Notes under the pieces: generated by a model | Seen by the model: only the letters and a program-made list of their open reading frames with translations | What the model was told of the DNA's origin: nothing | Databases searched by the model: none | Shown here: piece by piece, positions 1 through 13,748 of the stretch | How the letters are laid out: each line of letters opens with the position of its first letter | How positions within the stretch are numbered: the stretch's first letter is position 1 | NCBI GenBank assembly: GCA_023374045.1 | Contig: CM041780.1 | Span: 171,736,085-171,800,084, forward strand | Length of the DNA: 64,000 nt | Origin: Limonium bicolor | Lineage: Eukaryota; Streptophyta; Magnoliopsida; Caryophyllales; Plumbaginaceae | Direction of reading: 5' to 3' | Program-made: the position numbers and the translations under genes

Positions 1-714
1 TTCATTCAAATCCTTTCCACAAGTGTCCTAATATGTTCTAACATCATTTTAGCACTTTAAACTCCCTCCTAACTCATTGATAAACCCTTCATTTAACTCC
101 TTGACCATCAACTCAACTTCTTATAAAATTCCTTACACTTAAAACTTATTTTCTTACACTTCCAACATGTAAATTTGCCTAGAATCTCATCTAACCAAAG
201 TGTTCCCTCCTTACCAATTTGACCACTCCATAAGCATCATTATTCATCCCCATTTCCCTTACTCGAACTTTCCCAAAGTTATATACTCTAGTTCATGCTC
301 AAGTCTTAACAAAACATTATACCTTATTTTCCTTCAAACTTTGCACAAGTCTCTAAACTTCTCTTATCATGGTTTTGGTGCCTTAAATTCACCATCCTAA
401 CTTCTAGTTCCTCCTAGACATCCCTAGGTCATCCTAATACTCAAAGAACTCCTTAACTTATTTATTTCCACCAACTTAACCATTAGTGATGCCTAGTACA
501 ACCTAGGTCATAATACCTCTTTTAAACACTTAAAACATTTAGTTTCTTCACCAAATTTTGACATAGCTTCCTTACTATGTTATTACACCCAAAAACTTAG
601 TTTTTCATCCTTAAACCACATAAGACAATAAAATCCTCAATAAGCATTCTTTACACACAAACTACACCCAAACTACACCACATCATAATATAGTGCATAA
701 ACTTAAATTGCTTG
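1..714 (-). repeat. LTR fragment related to families A and C
   Basis: AT-rich non-coding sequence. It matches the stretch near 4330-5060 in the 3' LTR of element A, including the shared segment on the Phe/Leu-poor, TATAGTGCATAAAC side just before the break. The match stops at 714, exactly where a new LTR end (TGTAACACCC) begins. In A the sequence continues GCTTGGCACTTAGG, so the fragment was cut at GCTTG, probably the target-site duplication of element D. No coding sequence seen; the small ORF at 200-400 is not convincing. Confidence 0.7.
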
Positions 715-2444
715 TGTAACACCCCTCACAATAAACTCATAATAATCACTCACATAGCAGAATTAAAGACGTCTTACAGTGGAAGTTGAAATACTAACAA
801 TCCTCACTCGGTGTCACATGCCATTACTCACCCATGCGGGTAATGAAGCAGAAACGTAATATAATAAACAACGACAATAATAACCGCAGTGACGAACAAG
901 ATATTAACTATCATCCTAAATACAACTCAATAACTATGACGAGCGAGCACTTATAGTATTCCCAAAGTTATCATGTACTAACATGAACTAATCCTAGAAG
1001 CGTAATAAATAAGGTCGAGGTCGTCTACCCACGATCCCGTGCTCCAGCGCCAATCATCATTTACCTGAAACATAAAATATCGGTGCCCATGAAGGGCTCA
1101 GCGCTTGGCCGAGTATGTTAACTATGTTGTCCTAGACCCTTTAGGTCACTTAGATCAATTAGCCTTCTGAACATGAGGTTGATTACATGGTGTACCGGTT
1201 TACAGATATAATAGAACCGTAAATACATGGAAAGAAAACATTTAAACACAACTAAGACAGTCACTACATTCACATACAACACGATACATGCGTAATCGCA
1301 ACAAACAAAATAAAGCACTGGAGTGCATAGTGATTCAGCAAACGATCTCATTTCCGTTATATACCACTGACCTCTCAGGTCCTCATCATTTTGTAAACCT
1401 TATCGCTTGTTGGGTATCAAGTTAGGACAACCCGTAAATTTTTATTCATTAATGGACAGTCGTCCTGGTGGCAAGAAACCTGGTACCAATGGCGGTACAT
1501 TCCGGGCAACGATCTATGTAGGCTCATGTGGGCTTAATAGAGTGGGAACCCTGATCCGGGAAGAACACTCAGTGATCACTATGCGCAACCTGCTGAAACA
1601 AATGCAGACCAGGGTTTAACTAGACACGTTTATTATTAGATTATGGAGTACTCATTCATTATACGGCTGCCCGGAGGGTCTTACGCATACCTAGAATAAT
1701 CTAAGTCGTATTCACGTTCGAGGTCCATGTTCTAGAGACCGACATAGCCGTGTCTCATACCTAAGTATTTTACTTAGGTTACTGTGTATATAATTTGCTA
1801 ATCGGATAATTGTAGGATAAATTAGTGTAGAAAAGAATCAAATAATAAAATAAAAAGAATAAAACCTACAACTCTAAGTACGGGTAGCAAAAATCCCGGT
1901 CAAAGTAGCATGGAGGCATTTTAAGACCAAGAATGTCGAACCCTAGGGACTTGTATAGAAAATCAGTCATAGCCTTTAGTAATTGCCTAAACTAAATTGG
2001 GGGGAAATGGGTATAAGTTTAAATTAAGAAAACTACCTAAAACCTAATCTAAAATGATATTTACAATGATCCACCCTAAATTCGAAATGGTAAACATCAT
2101 AAAAACACATATAATTACCAAGGAAAAGAATAAATTTCGAATTAGCCAACTTTTGAGAGTGTCGGATATCATGCCGGACAGAATGCGCATGGCGTATTCA
2201 AGAACCTTGAATGTGCCGTGCGTATTTTACCCGGCATGCTATCCGGTATACTCAAAATGTCAAGTTACTTTTCCAGTTCGAAACCGAAACAAGCACTCCC
2301 TAATCATTATCAAATCTAGCAAATATCTTGCTAATTAGCGAACCGAAAAGGGGAGAATACCATGGTTAACTCTAAATCTTAAATTACATCTTCTAAATTG
2401 TAAAAGACAAATGTAAAGACCACTTGGAATTCCTCAACCTTTCT
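715..2444 (-). mobile_element. Partial LTR of family D
   Basis: Begins TGTAACACCCC, the reverse complement of the GGGTGTTACA end used by all LTRs in the window, so D is inverted and its 3' LTR boundary is at 715. It carries the GCCC/GGGC hairpin followed by a T-rich stretch and CAG (1060-1113, minus strand) seen in the other families. The other LTR end and the internal region are not visible because element A is inserted at 2445. No retroviral protein is recognisable; the short ORF at 1407-1619 has no recognised similarity. Confidence 0.6.
1060..1113 (-). promoter_or_regulatory. LTR hairpin plus TTTCAG motif, family D
   Basis: On the minus strand a GCCC/GGGC hairpin is followed by a T-rich run and TTTCAGGTAAATG. 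This is the family D version of the structure found at 2771-2820, 13749-13793, 25699-25763 and 50609-50658. The first stem is weak here. Confidence 0.45.
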
Positions 2445-2770
2445 TGTAACACCCCGTCCAAAGCCAATCGTGGTTATCATAAACTTAACAACGTAATCAC
2501 AACGTCGCAGCGGAATAAACTAACACCAGGACCTTGCCACGGTCTGAACAACAGAATATACCGAACCTAAAATATTTACAAATGCTAATCCAAAAATATA
2601 CATACCAACCAAAACACCTACCAACCGAGTTTCTAGTATCTCAAGTAACAACATAATCCTTCACTAGTTTAAGTATCAACAGACGGGTGCACAAGCGTAA
2701 CCCGTGCTCAAAAATAAACCCAGCCTAAGTCTAACCACCCCTACTCTTAGGGTGACTCTTCATGGGACGC

Positions 2771-2820
2771 TTACCTGCAAAATAAAAACAGCCCCCAAAG
2801 GGGGTCAGCAAAATTGCTGG
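2771..2820 (-). promoter_or_regulatory. Tandem hairpins before TTTTGCAG, LTR A
   Basis: Minus strand: CAGCA-ATTT-TGCTG, then CCCCC-TTT-GGGGG, then a T-rich run ending TTTTGCAG|GTAAG. The same two-stem architecture with different bases occurs in the LARD, B and C LTRs. It may be a structured region before a 3' splice site or part of the R/U5 region. Confidence 0.6.
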
Positions 2821-3987
2821 TACATTCTCTCATGGCCCCCAAGCTAACGGGGCTACGACGACTAATTGTCGATAGCATGGAGATTGATTAGATACACACA
2901 TATATGAAGTGCAATAAAACAATAATCTACAAATGAACAAGCATAGTTCACACACAATGAACGACTTAAAGCGTTCTCTTAACAAGTGAGTTAGTCAGTA
3001 AACTCCTCAAGTTCCAATTCCACTTATCCTCAGTCCATCTTAACTTACCTCAGTCTTATCCTTATCTTAATCTCAGTATACAAACCGTTCTTTAAATAGA
3101 AATGGTTGTATCTTATCTCAATGTTTATTTTGTCGGGTCAAAAGCAACCCTAGCCAATGAGCTATTAACTCCATTGGTTAAATAAACGGCTTATCTTAAA
3201 ATTTAGTATTTAGGTGATCCTACCGCACCATCTTAAATCCTCATACCTTGGACTGGAAATCCAGTGTAGCTGAGCCGACATTCGACCCTCGGCAACAAGT
3301 CCGAAGACAAGTCCTTAAGCGGAAGTCGGATCCGATTCAGATACCGACCCCCTTTCCTTAACATGCATGACCGGAGTCAGTCTCGGATTCCTCACTCCCC
3401 CTTAAGTTCCAGTTAGTGAAAATCTTATAACCAAGTGTTAGTTATACCTTCTCGGGTATTAACCAACTGTCAAACAATATAATTCCTCACCTCCATCCAA
3501 TTTGTACTAAACTTTGTTAGTAACTAACCTCAAGCCTCATGTGTTAGTGTAAATCAACACACACACAATAAGCACAATATAACCGGTTGCATGCTTTATC
3601 TTGTTTAGTTGGCACACATAAACAAATAGCACACAAGCCGAGGGACACCTCGTTAGCAAGCAGGTCACAAGAAAACTGTACCGTTCACCGTCGGTTGTCC
3701 CGATTGTTAAATTCTCTTCTGGTTCCAAACTCCCAATTACTAAAACATTCATCCATCTTAGATTATTAATTACTTATACATTACTCAACGTGTTTAATTA
3801 TAAAGGACCCCCACCTAAAACCGCTTAAGTCTTACAAACTTAACCTTAAACATTTTAAAATCATTTACTTAACTTGGTCCCTTAAGTCCTTATAGTCCTA
3901 TCTTTCTTATCATCATTGCCCTCTTAATGGCTTACTATTAATACCTCTAAACATTCTTAAAGTTTTTTTCTTTTTTTTATATATATA

Positions 3988-4316
3988 TGGGCCGACCGAC
4001 CCTATCGACCGACCCTACCTAGGGTCGGTCCATTCCGAGATTCTGGTTGAAAAATTCCTACTCGACCGACCTTGCCAAGGTTGGTCCTAAGGTCGGTCCA
4101 TTCCAGTAAACATTTACCGTATAAAAATTTGCCCCGACCGACCTTGCAAGTCGGTCCCCAAGGTCGGTCCATTCCAGAAACATTTCGTTCATTGTTTTTC
4201 AGCCCGACCAACCTTGTCCATGGTCGGTCCTAAGAACGGTCCATTCCAGAGAGTTTCATGCGTGTGTATTCAGAGCCTGACCGACCTTGGCAAGGTCGGT
4301 CCCATGGTAGGTCAGC
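3988..4316 (-). repeat. Palindrome cluster GGTCGGTC in LTR A
   Basis: Repeated short inverted repeats built from GACCGACC and GGTCGGTC alternate with segments such as CCATTCCAGA. Each unit can fold into a hairpin. The cluster lies 2.4 to 2.7 kb into the LTR, about the same depth as similar clusters in the C and LARD LTRs. Confidence 0.8.
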
Positions 4317-6688
4317 TCCAGAAACTTATTTCTAAGTGTTAAATTCACTCCAGACCTCACCACAAGTGTTCTAATGTGTCACAACATCATTTAGGCACTT
4401 AACTCACCTTAAAACATCCATCAAACTCATTAGTTCACCCACCAAAGATCTTCTTAAACATTTACTCAATTCTTACTAATACTCCTAACACTTAACATTT
4501 ATTTTCCTACCTTTCCAACACGAAATTCACCTAGAATTTCAACTAACCAAAATGTTATCTCACAAACATTACTACCACTCCTAAGCATTATTGCTCCACA
4601 ACACCTCCATTACATAAACTCCTTCCATTTCCTCAAGCTTACACTTAGATTCTCACAAGGCATTATTCTTCCTTTGTTTACCAAAACTTGCACCAGACTT
4701 AATCACACTCCCACCATAACCCTAGGGCATCAAACTCACTCATTTAAACTCTAATCCCTTCAAGACAACTCCTAAGTCCTTTAAACAATCAAGAACACTC
4801 TAGTTCACTCTCTTTCACCAATTTAGGCCTCAAGAATTCCTAGTACCTTCTAGGTCATCAAACTTTATTTATACACCTTAAACTCCTTGTTTTCTCACCA
4901 AATTTTGACATGGCTTCTTTAGTATATTTCTACATTCAAACACTTAGGTTTTCACCATTAAACAACTATTAACACTTAAATCCTTAATATACAATCTTAG
5001 CACACAAATCACACCCAAACTACACTACATCACAATATAGTGCATAAACTTAAATTGCTTGGCACTTAGGCCCTTAAATGACTTGGCTCTTAGGCCCTTA
5101 AATGCATAAATCTTAAACACTGAATTTCCACAATATATATTGCCTTTGACCTGCAAATACACACAACAAGGCTCCCATTGAAATATAAATGCTCTTGTAA
5201 TTCACCTTTTAAATGTCTAACTATCTCATTTCCCATTTGCTCTTTAATCACAAGTTCTAAAATATAATCATTGTTTCTCCTAGGTTTTATACCCCTTTCC
5301 TAATGTGAACTCTAAGCTAAGCTTATCATATATCTAAATCCCATCCCCTTAAACAATAAAACACCTTACGGTAAGCAATTTACCTTGTTCTTTTACAAGC
5401 TTCACAAACTTTCCTCCTTAGGTTTTTCCTTGAACAATCTCGGTCACCAATCTTATTTCTCCTTGCCAATGTTCTAACCAATATCCAATAACTCCAATGA
5501 GTGCTAAATAATACACTAACCTTATGGAATCAACCCTAGGTTAAAAATGTGTTTTAAGGTATTAAAATGAATATTTTACCTTGAAGTCTTAAGGTAGGCT
5601 TGGATATGAATCAAGAAGGACCTCCTCTAGCCCTTGGAGAATACAAAACAAGCTAGAACAAGGCATAAAAATGAAGCCCCATGAGTGGCAATTTTTGGTA
5701 ATGGAGAGAAATGGTGGAAAGATGATTTTTCTTGCATATTCTTTACCTTAAGAGAATGGAGAAGCTAATGGACTCCTCAAGCTTATATTTCTTCCTCTAA
5801 TGGTGGTTTGCCTTGGCACCAAATAGAAGCTCTTGGATATTTGAAAGGATAGAAAGAAAGAGCTTGAGCTAACTAAGAAGAATATGTGCTTGGTTTTGAT
5901 TTTGGAGTTAAAATGAGTTAGTTATGAGCAAGGCAAGGTCAAGCTAGCATGGGGGCTACTCTTACATGAAAGAAGAAGAGAAGAAGATGGTGAAATCGGT
6001 GGGAATAAGAAGGAATAAAGAAAGGAGGAGAGAGGTGGCATAAAAGAGATATTTTGTTTCTTAAAAGTAAATAGTAACTAACTTACTTTTCCCTCTTCTT
6101 TTACAATCTTGCTTACTCATGTGGTGACTCAACCCCTTATAAAACTGTCCCCCCATTATTAATTAAGGCTAGTCATGGTCTTGTTTGACCATTTAATTAA
6201 ACTTAGTTGACTAAAGACTAAACTAGGCACTATTTGGTTACTATTCACAAATTAGTGCACATATTTGTGAAATTTTTGATTTCCCATTGATTCAGACTTC
6301 CTAATGTGATACTAAGTAGTACACAAGTTGATTAAGGAGTAATAATGGGCATTTAGCCACTTAAAACCCCTTTCTAAGACAATTTTTCAAAGATGTGCTT
6401 TAAGAGTCCTTAAAGCACAATTTGTGTTTTAACTTATTTTTGAGCTTGGTTTTCTTTGGTAATTGATTTAATATGACCATTAGGATGCTACTAAGGTCTA
6501 AGAATGATATTTGGGTGCTAACCCAAGTTACTCCAAGCTTAGAGCATGTTTTTGCTTAAACTGCTCTTATGGTGTTTCCTTGTGTTTTCTTCGATTTAAA
6601 TTGTTTCCTAATGTTTCTAAGGCATTATTTAGGCTTATTATATCTTAGTTTATCATCTAAACACCATATCTAGGTTTGGGGTATTTCA

Positions 6689-6724
6689 GTATACCCCCCT
6701 TAAAAAAACTTTGTCCCCAAAGTT
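6689..6724 (-). promoter_or_regulatory. Polypurine tract and hairpin, element A 3' end
   Basis: Minus strand reads AACTTTG-GGGA-CAAAGTT, then TTTTTTTAAGGGGGG, then GTATAC directly before the TGAAAT start of the 3' LTR. This is the expected plus-strand priming site of an LTR retrotransposon. Confidence 0.85.
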
Positions 6725-6951
6725 CACATATATACTTAATCATTCACGGTACTCAATTTCCTTAATCTTAATACCATATCTTATATTCACATTCACACAT
6801 CTCAAGACTCAAAGGTCCGCCACAAGTACCATACACAAGTACTATACATATCTTAAACTTACCACAAGTGTAATAGCTTACACAAAACCACATCTTACAC
6901 CAACCAACAAAACGACAAACATGTTCGTTTACTAACTCAAAAGCGAGGAAG

Positions 6952-6987
6952 CTCTACCCCCCTTAAAAAGGGGTACACCTCGTACCC
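6952..6987 (-). promoter_or_regulatory. Second hairpin plus polypurine tract, element A
   Basis: Minus strand: GGGTACG-AGGTG-TACCCC-like inverted repeat followed by TTTTTAAGGGGGGTAGAGC, just downstream of the pol stop codon and about 260 bp before the LTR-proximal tract. The same module occurs in the B, C and LARD elements. Confidence 0.65.
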
Positions 6988-6999
6988 TATACAGACGAA

Positions 7000-9900
7000 C
7001 TAGTCAGTAAATAACGAAGGGTACTTCGATCTCATCTTATCCTCTAATTCCCTTGTGGCCTCTTCGACATCTTGGTTAGACCAGAGAACCTTCACCAGTC
7101 GCACCGACTTATGGCCAGTGTCCCTAGTCTTACTATCCAAGATCCTCTGAGGAACCTCCACGGATCTCATATTCAGTTCTAACGTCAACCTCTCAGGCTC
7201 TAACACATGGGAGGGGTGGTGCATGTATTTCTTTAGCTGTGAAACATGAAAAACATCATGCACTTTACCCAGCTCAGCAGGTAAATTCAACCTGTAAGCA
7301 ACTAGGCCCACCCGCTCCGTAATCTCATAAGGACCAACAAACTTCGGGCTCAGCTTGCCCTTCTGCCCAAATCTAAATACACCCTTCATCGGTGAAACCC
7401 GCAGAAATACCCAGTCGCCCACTACGAACTCCAGGTCTCGTCGTCGAACATCAGCATAGGACTTCTGCCTATCTTGAGCAGCTTTCATGTTCTCCCTGAT
7501 TTGCTGAACTTCCGCCGGAACTTGTTCTAAATACTTAGGTCCTATAATGACCGTCTCACTCGACTCATCCAGCAGAGCGGTGTACGACATGGTCTACCGT
7601 ACAACGCTTGGAAAGGCGCCATCTTGATCGAAGCGTGATAGCTATTGTTGTATGAAAACTCGATCAGGTGCAACTTGTCAATCCAACTGCCCTAGAAGTC
7701 CAAGGCACATGCTCTCAGCATGTCCTCGAGTGACTGAATTGTACGCTCAGTCTGACCATCTGTCTGAGGATGGAACGCGGTACTCAACTTCAATTCTGTA
7801 CCCAATGCTTCTCTTGTAGCTCTCCAGTACCTCGAAAGGAATCTGGTATCTTTGTCTGACACTATGGTCTTCGGTATCCCGTGATGTCTCATAATTTCCT
7901 TCTCAAACAACTCAGCTAACTTAGTTACCTTCCAAGTATCCTTCATCGGTATGAATCGGGCTACTTTGGTAAGGCGATCCACCACCACCCATATCATGTT
8001 CAGACCTCCCCTGGCAGGTGGGAGTCCGACCACGAAGTCAATGGAGATATCATGAAACTTCCACTCCGGAACTGGCATCGACTGTACCATTCCGCCCGGT
8101 CGTCGGTGCTCGAATTTCACCACCTGGCATGTAAGACACCTCAAGACAAACTCGGTAACATCTGCCTTCATCCCTGACCACCAGAAGTATCTCTTCATGT
8201 CTTTATACATTTTAGAGGCTCCTAGATGGATGGAAACTGAAGAACAGTGTGATTCTCTAAGTATGCGGTCCTTCATATCCGCGTTGCCCCGTGGTATGCA
8301 TAACCGGCCCTTAAGTCTGATTAGATCATCATCATGAAGTCTGAAGTCGCATTTTTGACTCTCGAAGGTACCCTCTGTCAGCTTCTGCTTGACTTCCCTC
8401 ATATACTCATCTGTCCTCTGAGCCTCTCGCACCTCGTCAACCAAGCTGGAGAAAGAAACTAGCGAATGGAGAGAGTGTGCTCGACGGCTCAGGGCATCCG
8501 CTACAATATTGGCCTTCCCATCTTTGTATTGGAGGTCAATATTGTAGTCCTTCAAAAATTCTAACCACCTCCTCTGTCGAAGATTCAACTCCTTCTGAGT
8601 GAATATATATTTCAAGCTCTTGTGATCGGTGTAGATCGTCACACTAACCCCGTATAAGTAGTGGCGCCATATCTTCAAGGCAAAAACCACTGCTCCCAAT
8701 TCTAAGTCATGAGTGGGGTAGTTCTCCTCATGTTTCTTCAGCTGGCGTGAGGCATATGCCACCACTTTGCCATACTGCATGAGCACGCACCCCAAGCCTC
8801 TATCGGATGCGTCACAGTAAACCTCAAAGCCCTCTATACCGTCTGGAATAGTCAGAACCGGTGTAGTGGTCAATGAGTCTTTCAAACTCTGAAATTAACT
8901 CTCACAATCAGCCGTCCATACGAACGGTGCATCTTTCTTCATCAGACTGGTCATCGGCTTCGCGACCTTGCTGAAATCCTTAACAAACCTCCGATAGTAA
9001 CCCGCCAAACCAACAAAGCTCCGAATGTCGGTAACTGTCTTCGGTCTCGGCCAGGTACGCACGACATCAATCTTTGCTGGATCCACCGAGATCCCAGCAT
9101 CTGAGATGACATGACCCAGGAAAGAGACCTGGTCAAGCCAAAAATCTCATTTGGAGAACTTAGCGTAAAGCTGGTTCTCCCTCAGTATCTCTAATACCTT
9201 CCTCAGATGTTCCTCATGCTCAGTTCTAGACTTTGAATATTAGCTGGTCGTCGATGAATACACACAACCGATTGTTCCAGCTGCTCCCGGAACAAGCGGT
9301 TCATCAGATCCATAAATTTCTCCAGTGCATTCGACAACCGAACGGCAATCACTGTAAACTCGTAGTGGCCATATCGTGTTCGGAATGCCGTCTTCTCATA
9401 TCTCCCTCCTAATGGCTATCTGATGATACCCGATCTGAGAATCAATCTTGGAAAACACGGATGCCCCCTTCAACTGATCGAATAGATCACAATGCGGGGT
9501 AGTGGGTACTTATTCTTTGCAGTCATTGCGTTCAACTCTCTGTAGTCGATGCAGAGGAGGCGGAGACCTGCCATCCTTCTTCTTCACGAAGAGAACTGGC
9601 GCTCCCCATGGTGATACCACTCGGTCTTATGATCCCTTATCTAGCAAATCTTTCAACTGATCCTTTAACTCTTTCATTTCTGCCGGAGCCATACGGTATG
9701 GTGCCTTGGCTATCGGTCCGGTTCCAGGTAGTAGCTCGATGGTGAACTCTACCTCCCAAGTGGGTGGCATGCCGGGCAGTTCCCGTGGAAAGAGGTCGGG
9801 GAACTCCGACACTTCTGGTAAGTCGGGGTCGTACTCGGGGTCCCTCTCTATGTCCTAGACATAGCAGAGATATACTTCTTCATTCCTCCTCAGTTCTTTA

Positions 9901-10109
9901 TACATTGTCATAGCGGAGATGATCTTAGTCGAAGGCTCTCTAGGCCTCTGGCGGTATGATATTATTACCCTAGACGGACTCCTGAGCAACAGTCGATGCT
10001 CGGCGCAGAGGATACGACCCTTGTGCCGCTCCAACCAGTTCATCCCAAAGATAACATCAAATCCTAACTCCCTGAACTCGATAAAATTGACTGGAAAGTC
10101 TTCCCCCTT
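7000..10109 (-). pseudogene. Ty3/gypsy pol, element A: end of protease, RT, RNase H, integrase, chromodomain
   Basis: Decayed polyprotein read right to left. From 10109 it continues the protease cut by the LARD insertion (GMNWLERHKGRILC). RT follows at about 9800-8890 with stops and frameshifts; [11 protein letters not shown] and SFLGH-type segments are recognisable. RNase H (8885-8490) keeps [20 protein letters not shown] and ADALSRR. Integrase (8490-7100) keeps zinc-finger LTCQ, the catalytic-core segments DFVVGLP and SDKDTRF, and [11 protein letters not shown]. The end (about 7125-7003) is VRLVKVLWSNQDVEEAT, a chromodomain of the Tekay/Del chromovirus type. Breaks include a stop at about 8888, another near 7690 and several in RT, so this copy is not functional. 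A 1.3-kb stretch at 7692-8885 is still open, so decay is moderate. Confidence 0.93.
10105..10109. other. Target-site duplication, left copy (CCCTT)
   Basis: CCCTT precedes the TG start of the LARD left LTR and recurs at 24029-24033 directly after the CA end of the right LTR. A 5-bp duplication is normal for Ty3/gypsy integrase. Confidence 0.9.
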
Positions 10110-12234
10110 TGAAATACCCCAAACTTAAATATAGTGATTAAGATTTTTCTAATCCTTATTTAAGAGCCTAATAATGCTTAAGTAGTATTGGTGAGGAAAA
10201 ATAAATCCAAAAGAAATAAAGAAACGCTTAAAAAGCGAAAAACGCTAAATAAGCGTTAAATAACCATAGGAGGTATGAGACCCCGGATAGCGTATTATAT
10301 GGATTCCAAAGGTTTAATAAGACCTAAATAATATATGGGAACAACTCCTGAAAAAAACGGATCCAAATAATGAATTAAAACGCTAATAGAGCTTTAGAGC
10401 ACGTTTTTCGAGAAACCTAAAAATGTGACTTTAAGTGGTCAAACGGACCCGTAAAATTATTAAATCATTAAATAACAACTATTAAGCATTTATGGAAGCT
10501 TAATAACCCAAAAAATAATTAATGAGAAAGTTCTAGAAAACGGGCCCGGTTAGTAATAGTACCTAAACCGGGTAAATAACGAGTGTTTTCTGTAAAAGAC
10601 GAAAAACGCTCCAGCTAGTATAACAGTAGGGGACCGGTTTTTAATGGGTTAAATAACCCCTCACACCACACATGTAACTAGTTAACAATAAAGAGAATCA
10701 AAAAGCAAAAGAGTAAAGTAAAAAGCTACTTTACCCTCTTCTCTCACTCACTCTCTCATTTCCCTCATCTCTCTCTACCCTCTTCCCCCCACCAATTTCT
10801 CTCTCTTCTCCCTCCTATGCCGGAATTTTTGAAGCTCCAAGAAGCTCCAATGGCTTCTCCACTTTGACTCCATGCTCTACCTCCATGTGAGCTCCAAATG
10901 CAAAAATAAATATATATTCTTGCTCCCCTCATTCTCCTCTACACTTCCCTCTTTTTAAAATTCCAAATGATGAAGTTCATTTTCGTGGGTATACCCCATT
11001 GGTGAAGAAAATAGCATCAATGTGTAGCTTGGAGTCCTCTCTCTCCATTAAGGTAAAAATCTTATGAAAATCCCATGTTTCTCCACCTCCTTTGGTAACG
11101 ATTTTTACCACCTTATAATACTCCATTTCATCTCTCTCTCTTTTGAGCATATTATCAACCTTACAATGGTGGTGGATTCACCTTCTTGAGCAAGGCTAAA
11201 ACCCCTCCTAAAACACTCCAAAGGTAACCCTAGAAATCTTGTTTTAAACACTTCAATGAATTAGTGTTAATTTAAGGGTTAGTAAATTAATTGCATTGTT
11301 TTGTGTTCATGGGGTGATGGGAATGGAGTTTGGCAACTCCATTCCCCACATAACGATTTGAGACAAGAAAGGAAGAAGGAGGAAAAAGTGAGAAAGAAAG
11401 AAGGAAATATGCTCAAGGTAAGAGCTCTTTCCTAATACTAAATTTGATGCATTAAAGTAATGGGAATGGGTAAACCAATTTTAAAAACCCAAACATTGTA
11501 TTAGTATTGAAGTTGTGGAAGTTCGAGTATTTAAGAGCAAATATTTGAATTGTAGGCTTTGGAGCCAAATGTGATGTGTATGTATTGGAATTGTGGATTG
11601 AGAAAGTATTGATGAATTTATACTTGTATGTGTGCTGGTAGAACCCTTGTGGTTTGGCTAGAATAGGGATGAATTTGATGAGAAGGGAGATGTGTGGATA
11701 AGTAAGAAAAGTAGGTGAACTATGGTGAAATTTTAGTAGGAATTGCTTAAAGATGACTTGGTTAATAGGAGAACCAAGGTGTGTATTAGGTTTAGAAACC
11801 ATAGATTATATAGTAGGTGAAGTCAAGGGTATAAAATCTGTAACAAAGTTGTTGAATTGTATTGGAGAAACTAGGAGAGTTTGTGTGCAAGACCTAGTAA
11901 AAGGAGTGTTGAACTTGAAGAGGCATGATAATGCATTGTAGGTCTTGGAAATGGCATTTGGAGATGAAACTATGTATGGAGGAAGTAGGAACTAAAATCT
12001 GTAGCAAAATAGAACTAGGAAGGATGTGTATAAGTGTTGAAAGGGAAATGTAGAAATGTATGTGTGAATTAGTATGGAGAGGAGTAATAAATTGGTAATG
12101 GATTTAGACATTTAGAAGTTTAATTAGGTGCTTAAACATGTGGGATTAAGTGTAGGAACATTTGGGAATTAATTAGGCAAAGTGAGGATTGTAACAGATT
12201 TTGAAAATGTCAAAATCTGTAGGAATTGTAGCAG

Positions 12235-12490
12235 GGTCCGGGACTTAAGTCCAGGACTAAGTCCCGGACCAACATGTAAAAACTAACCGAGATAGATAGC
12301 AGTGGGTGGTCCGGGACTTAGATCCCATACAAGGACCCGGACCACCCCTTGAAAAATGGCCGTGAGTTTTGTAAGTTCAAGGTCCGGGACTTGGGTTAAG
12401 CATGAAGACCCGGACCAATAGCCAAAATCAGCCGAGAGTGAATTCAATGAATGGTCCGGACCTTGGGTGCGGACCAAGTCCCGGACCACC
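12235..12490 (+). repeat. Palindrome cluster GGTCCGGGAC in LARD 5' LTR
   Basis: Several imperfect copies of inverted repeats built from GGTCCGGGACTT and AAGTCCCGGACC, separated by 30-40 bp spacers. Located 2.1-2.4 kb into the LTR. The same cluster occurs at 21982-22240 in the 3' LTR. Confidence 0.8.
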
Positions 12491-13748
12491 CCCAAAAACT
12501 TGCAGAATGTGATTTTAGGGTTTAAATGATGGGGGATTGCTCGGTAATGGTTTTAGAAGTTGTTAAGGCCTTGTTTGGTGACCTTTAAAGGGCCTAAGAA
12601 GTGTAAAGAAGTTTAAGAAGTAATTTAAGAAAGTTGTAAGTTAAAGAACATTAAGTTAAACCGAAACAACGGGATAACGGGGTAAGTATGGGAGTAGTAA
12701 CTATGTATGTAGTGTAATGCTTAGTATTGATGGAACCGTTTGACATGTAGCCTGAGGTTCGAGAATAAGACTCGAGGAATGAGAGTGAACCAAAGGAACA
12801 AGGAAACACCCGGTAAGTAAATCTCGGGAAAAGGTATGATTTCTTCATGCCCTGTATCCTAATCTGGTTACCCCGATTTGTGTGCTTACTTGATCACCTA
12901 ATAAGATAAACGCATGAATCGGACTATATTGCACTTACTTGTGCTTGTTTACGTTGTTCTCGATATTTGTCTTGAACAATAGTTTGTATAATTCATGAAA
13001 TATATGAATGATGACGAAGTGTATTTGAATCTTGTATTGTACTTATGTATTGTATTGTATTGTATTTCATATGTACGTGTATTGAGCAATGTATTTGTGT
13101 ATGTGGCTTGAGTGAATGACTTCTACTAATTCCTAACCACCTAACTCCTAACAAAATTACTAAGTAAATTGGAATGAGTTGAAGTCCGATATAGCTTCGG
13201 CCACGCGTGAGGATGAGGAGACACAAGAGGTTGGATCCGATTCCTGGTTCTTAAACTGGTCCACGACCCTAATCCCTTAAATGGGTAGCATCCTGGATTG
13301 GTGAACCAAGTAAATCCCGGTGGTGGGACAGAGTAGTCCCCGGGCCGGAGGTCCGACGACTTGACTTGAGTAAGTAAGTAAGTAAAGTATGAGTATGTAT
13401 GCGTAAGTATTGTGTAACGAGTAAAAGAGTAATCTCCACCCGATTAACCCGGGTGGACAAATGACGCTAACAAAGTATTGGGCATTGTTTATGTATTGTG
13501 TATGGATTGAGTATGTAATGGGTATGTATTGGGCATGTATCGTGAATGGGTATTTTGGAAGAAGGTAAGTAAGTATTGTTGGGCTTGTATAATCTCTTGG
13601 TATGTGCTGGAGTGTATACGTGTATTCCTTGCGTAAGTATTATAGTACTGTGTATAAGAGCATGTATGTTTGAATGAAATCAATTGCATGTATTCGACCA
13701 AGTGGTCGGCGTACCCTCACTAGTACGCGGGGTATGCGGTTATCATAT

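Larger units (their letters stand above)
2445..6688 (-). repeat. 3' LTR of element A (4244 bp)
   Basis: Bounded by TGTAACACC at 2445 and GGTATTTCA at 6688, so on the minus strand it runs TGAAATACCCC to GGTGTTACA. A polypurine tract lies immediately outside 6688. The flank TTTCT (2440-2444) is the expected 5-bp target duplication; its partner is outside the window. The LTR contains a palindrome cluster (3988-4316), tandem hairpins (2771-2820) and a TATA-like TTTATAAGGGG on the minus strand near 6140. Parts are alignable to the element C LTR, for example the repeated TTAAGGGCCTAAG block, so A and C are sister families. Confidence 0.9.

Noticed and set aside
1407..1619. 70-codon ORF in the family D LTR
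   Set aside because: Short, no recognised domain, inside LTR sequence and antisense to it.
11452..11802. 116-codon antisense ORF in the LARD LTR, with a longer form at 21171-21569
   Set aside because: The two LTR copies differ by frameshifts, composition is low-complexity, and no known domain is visible. Taken as chance.
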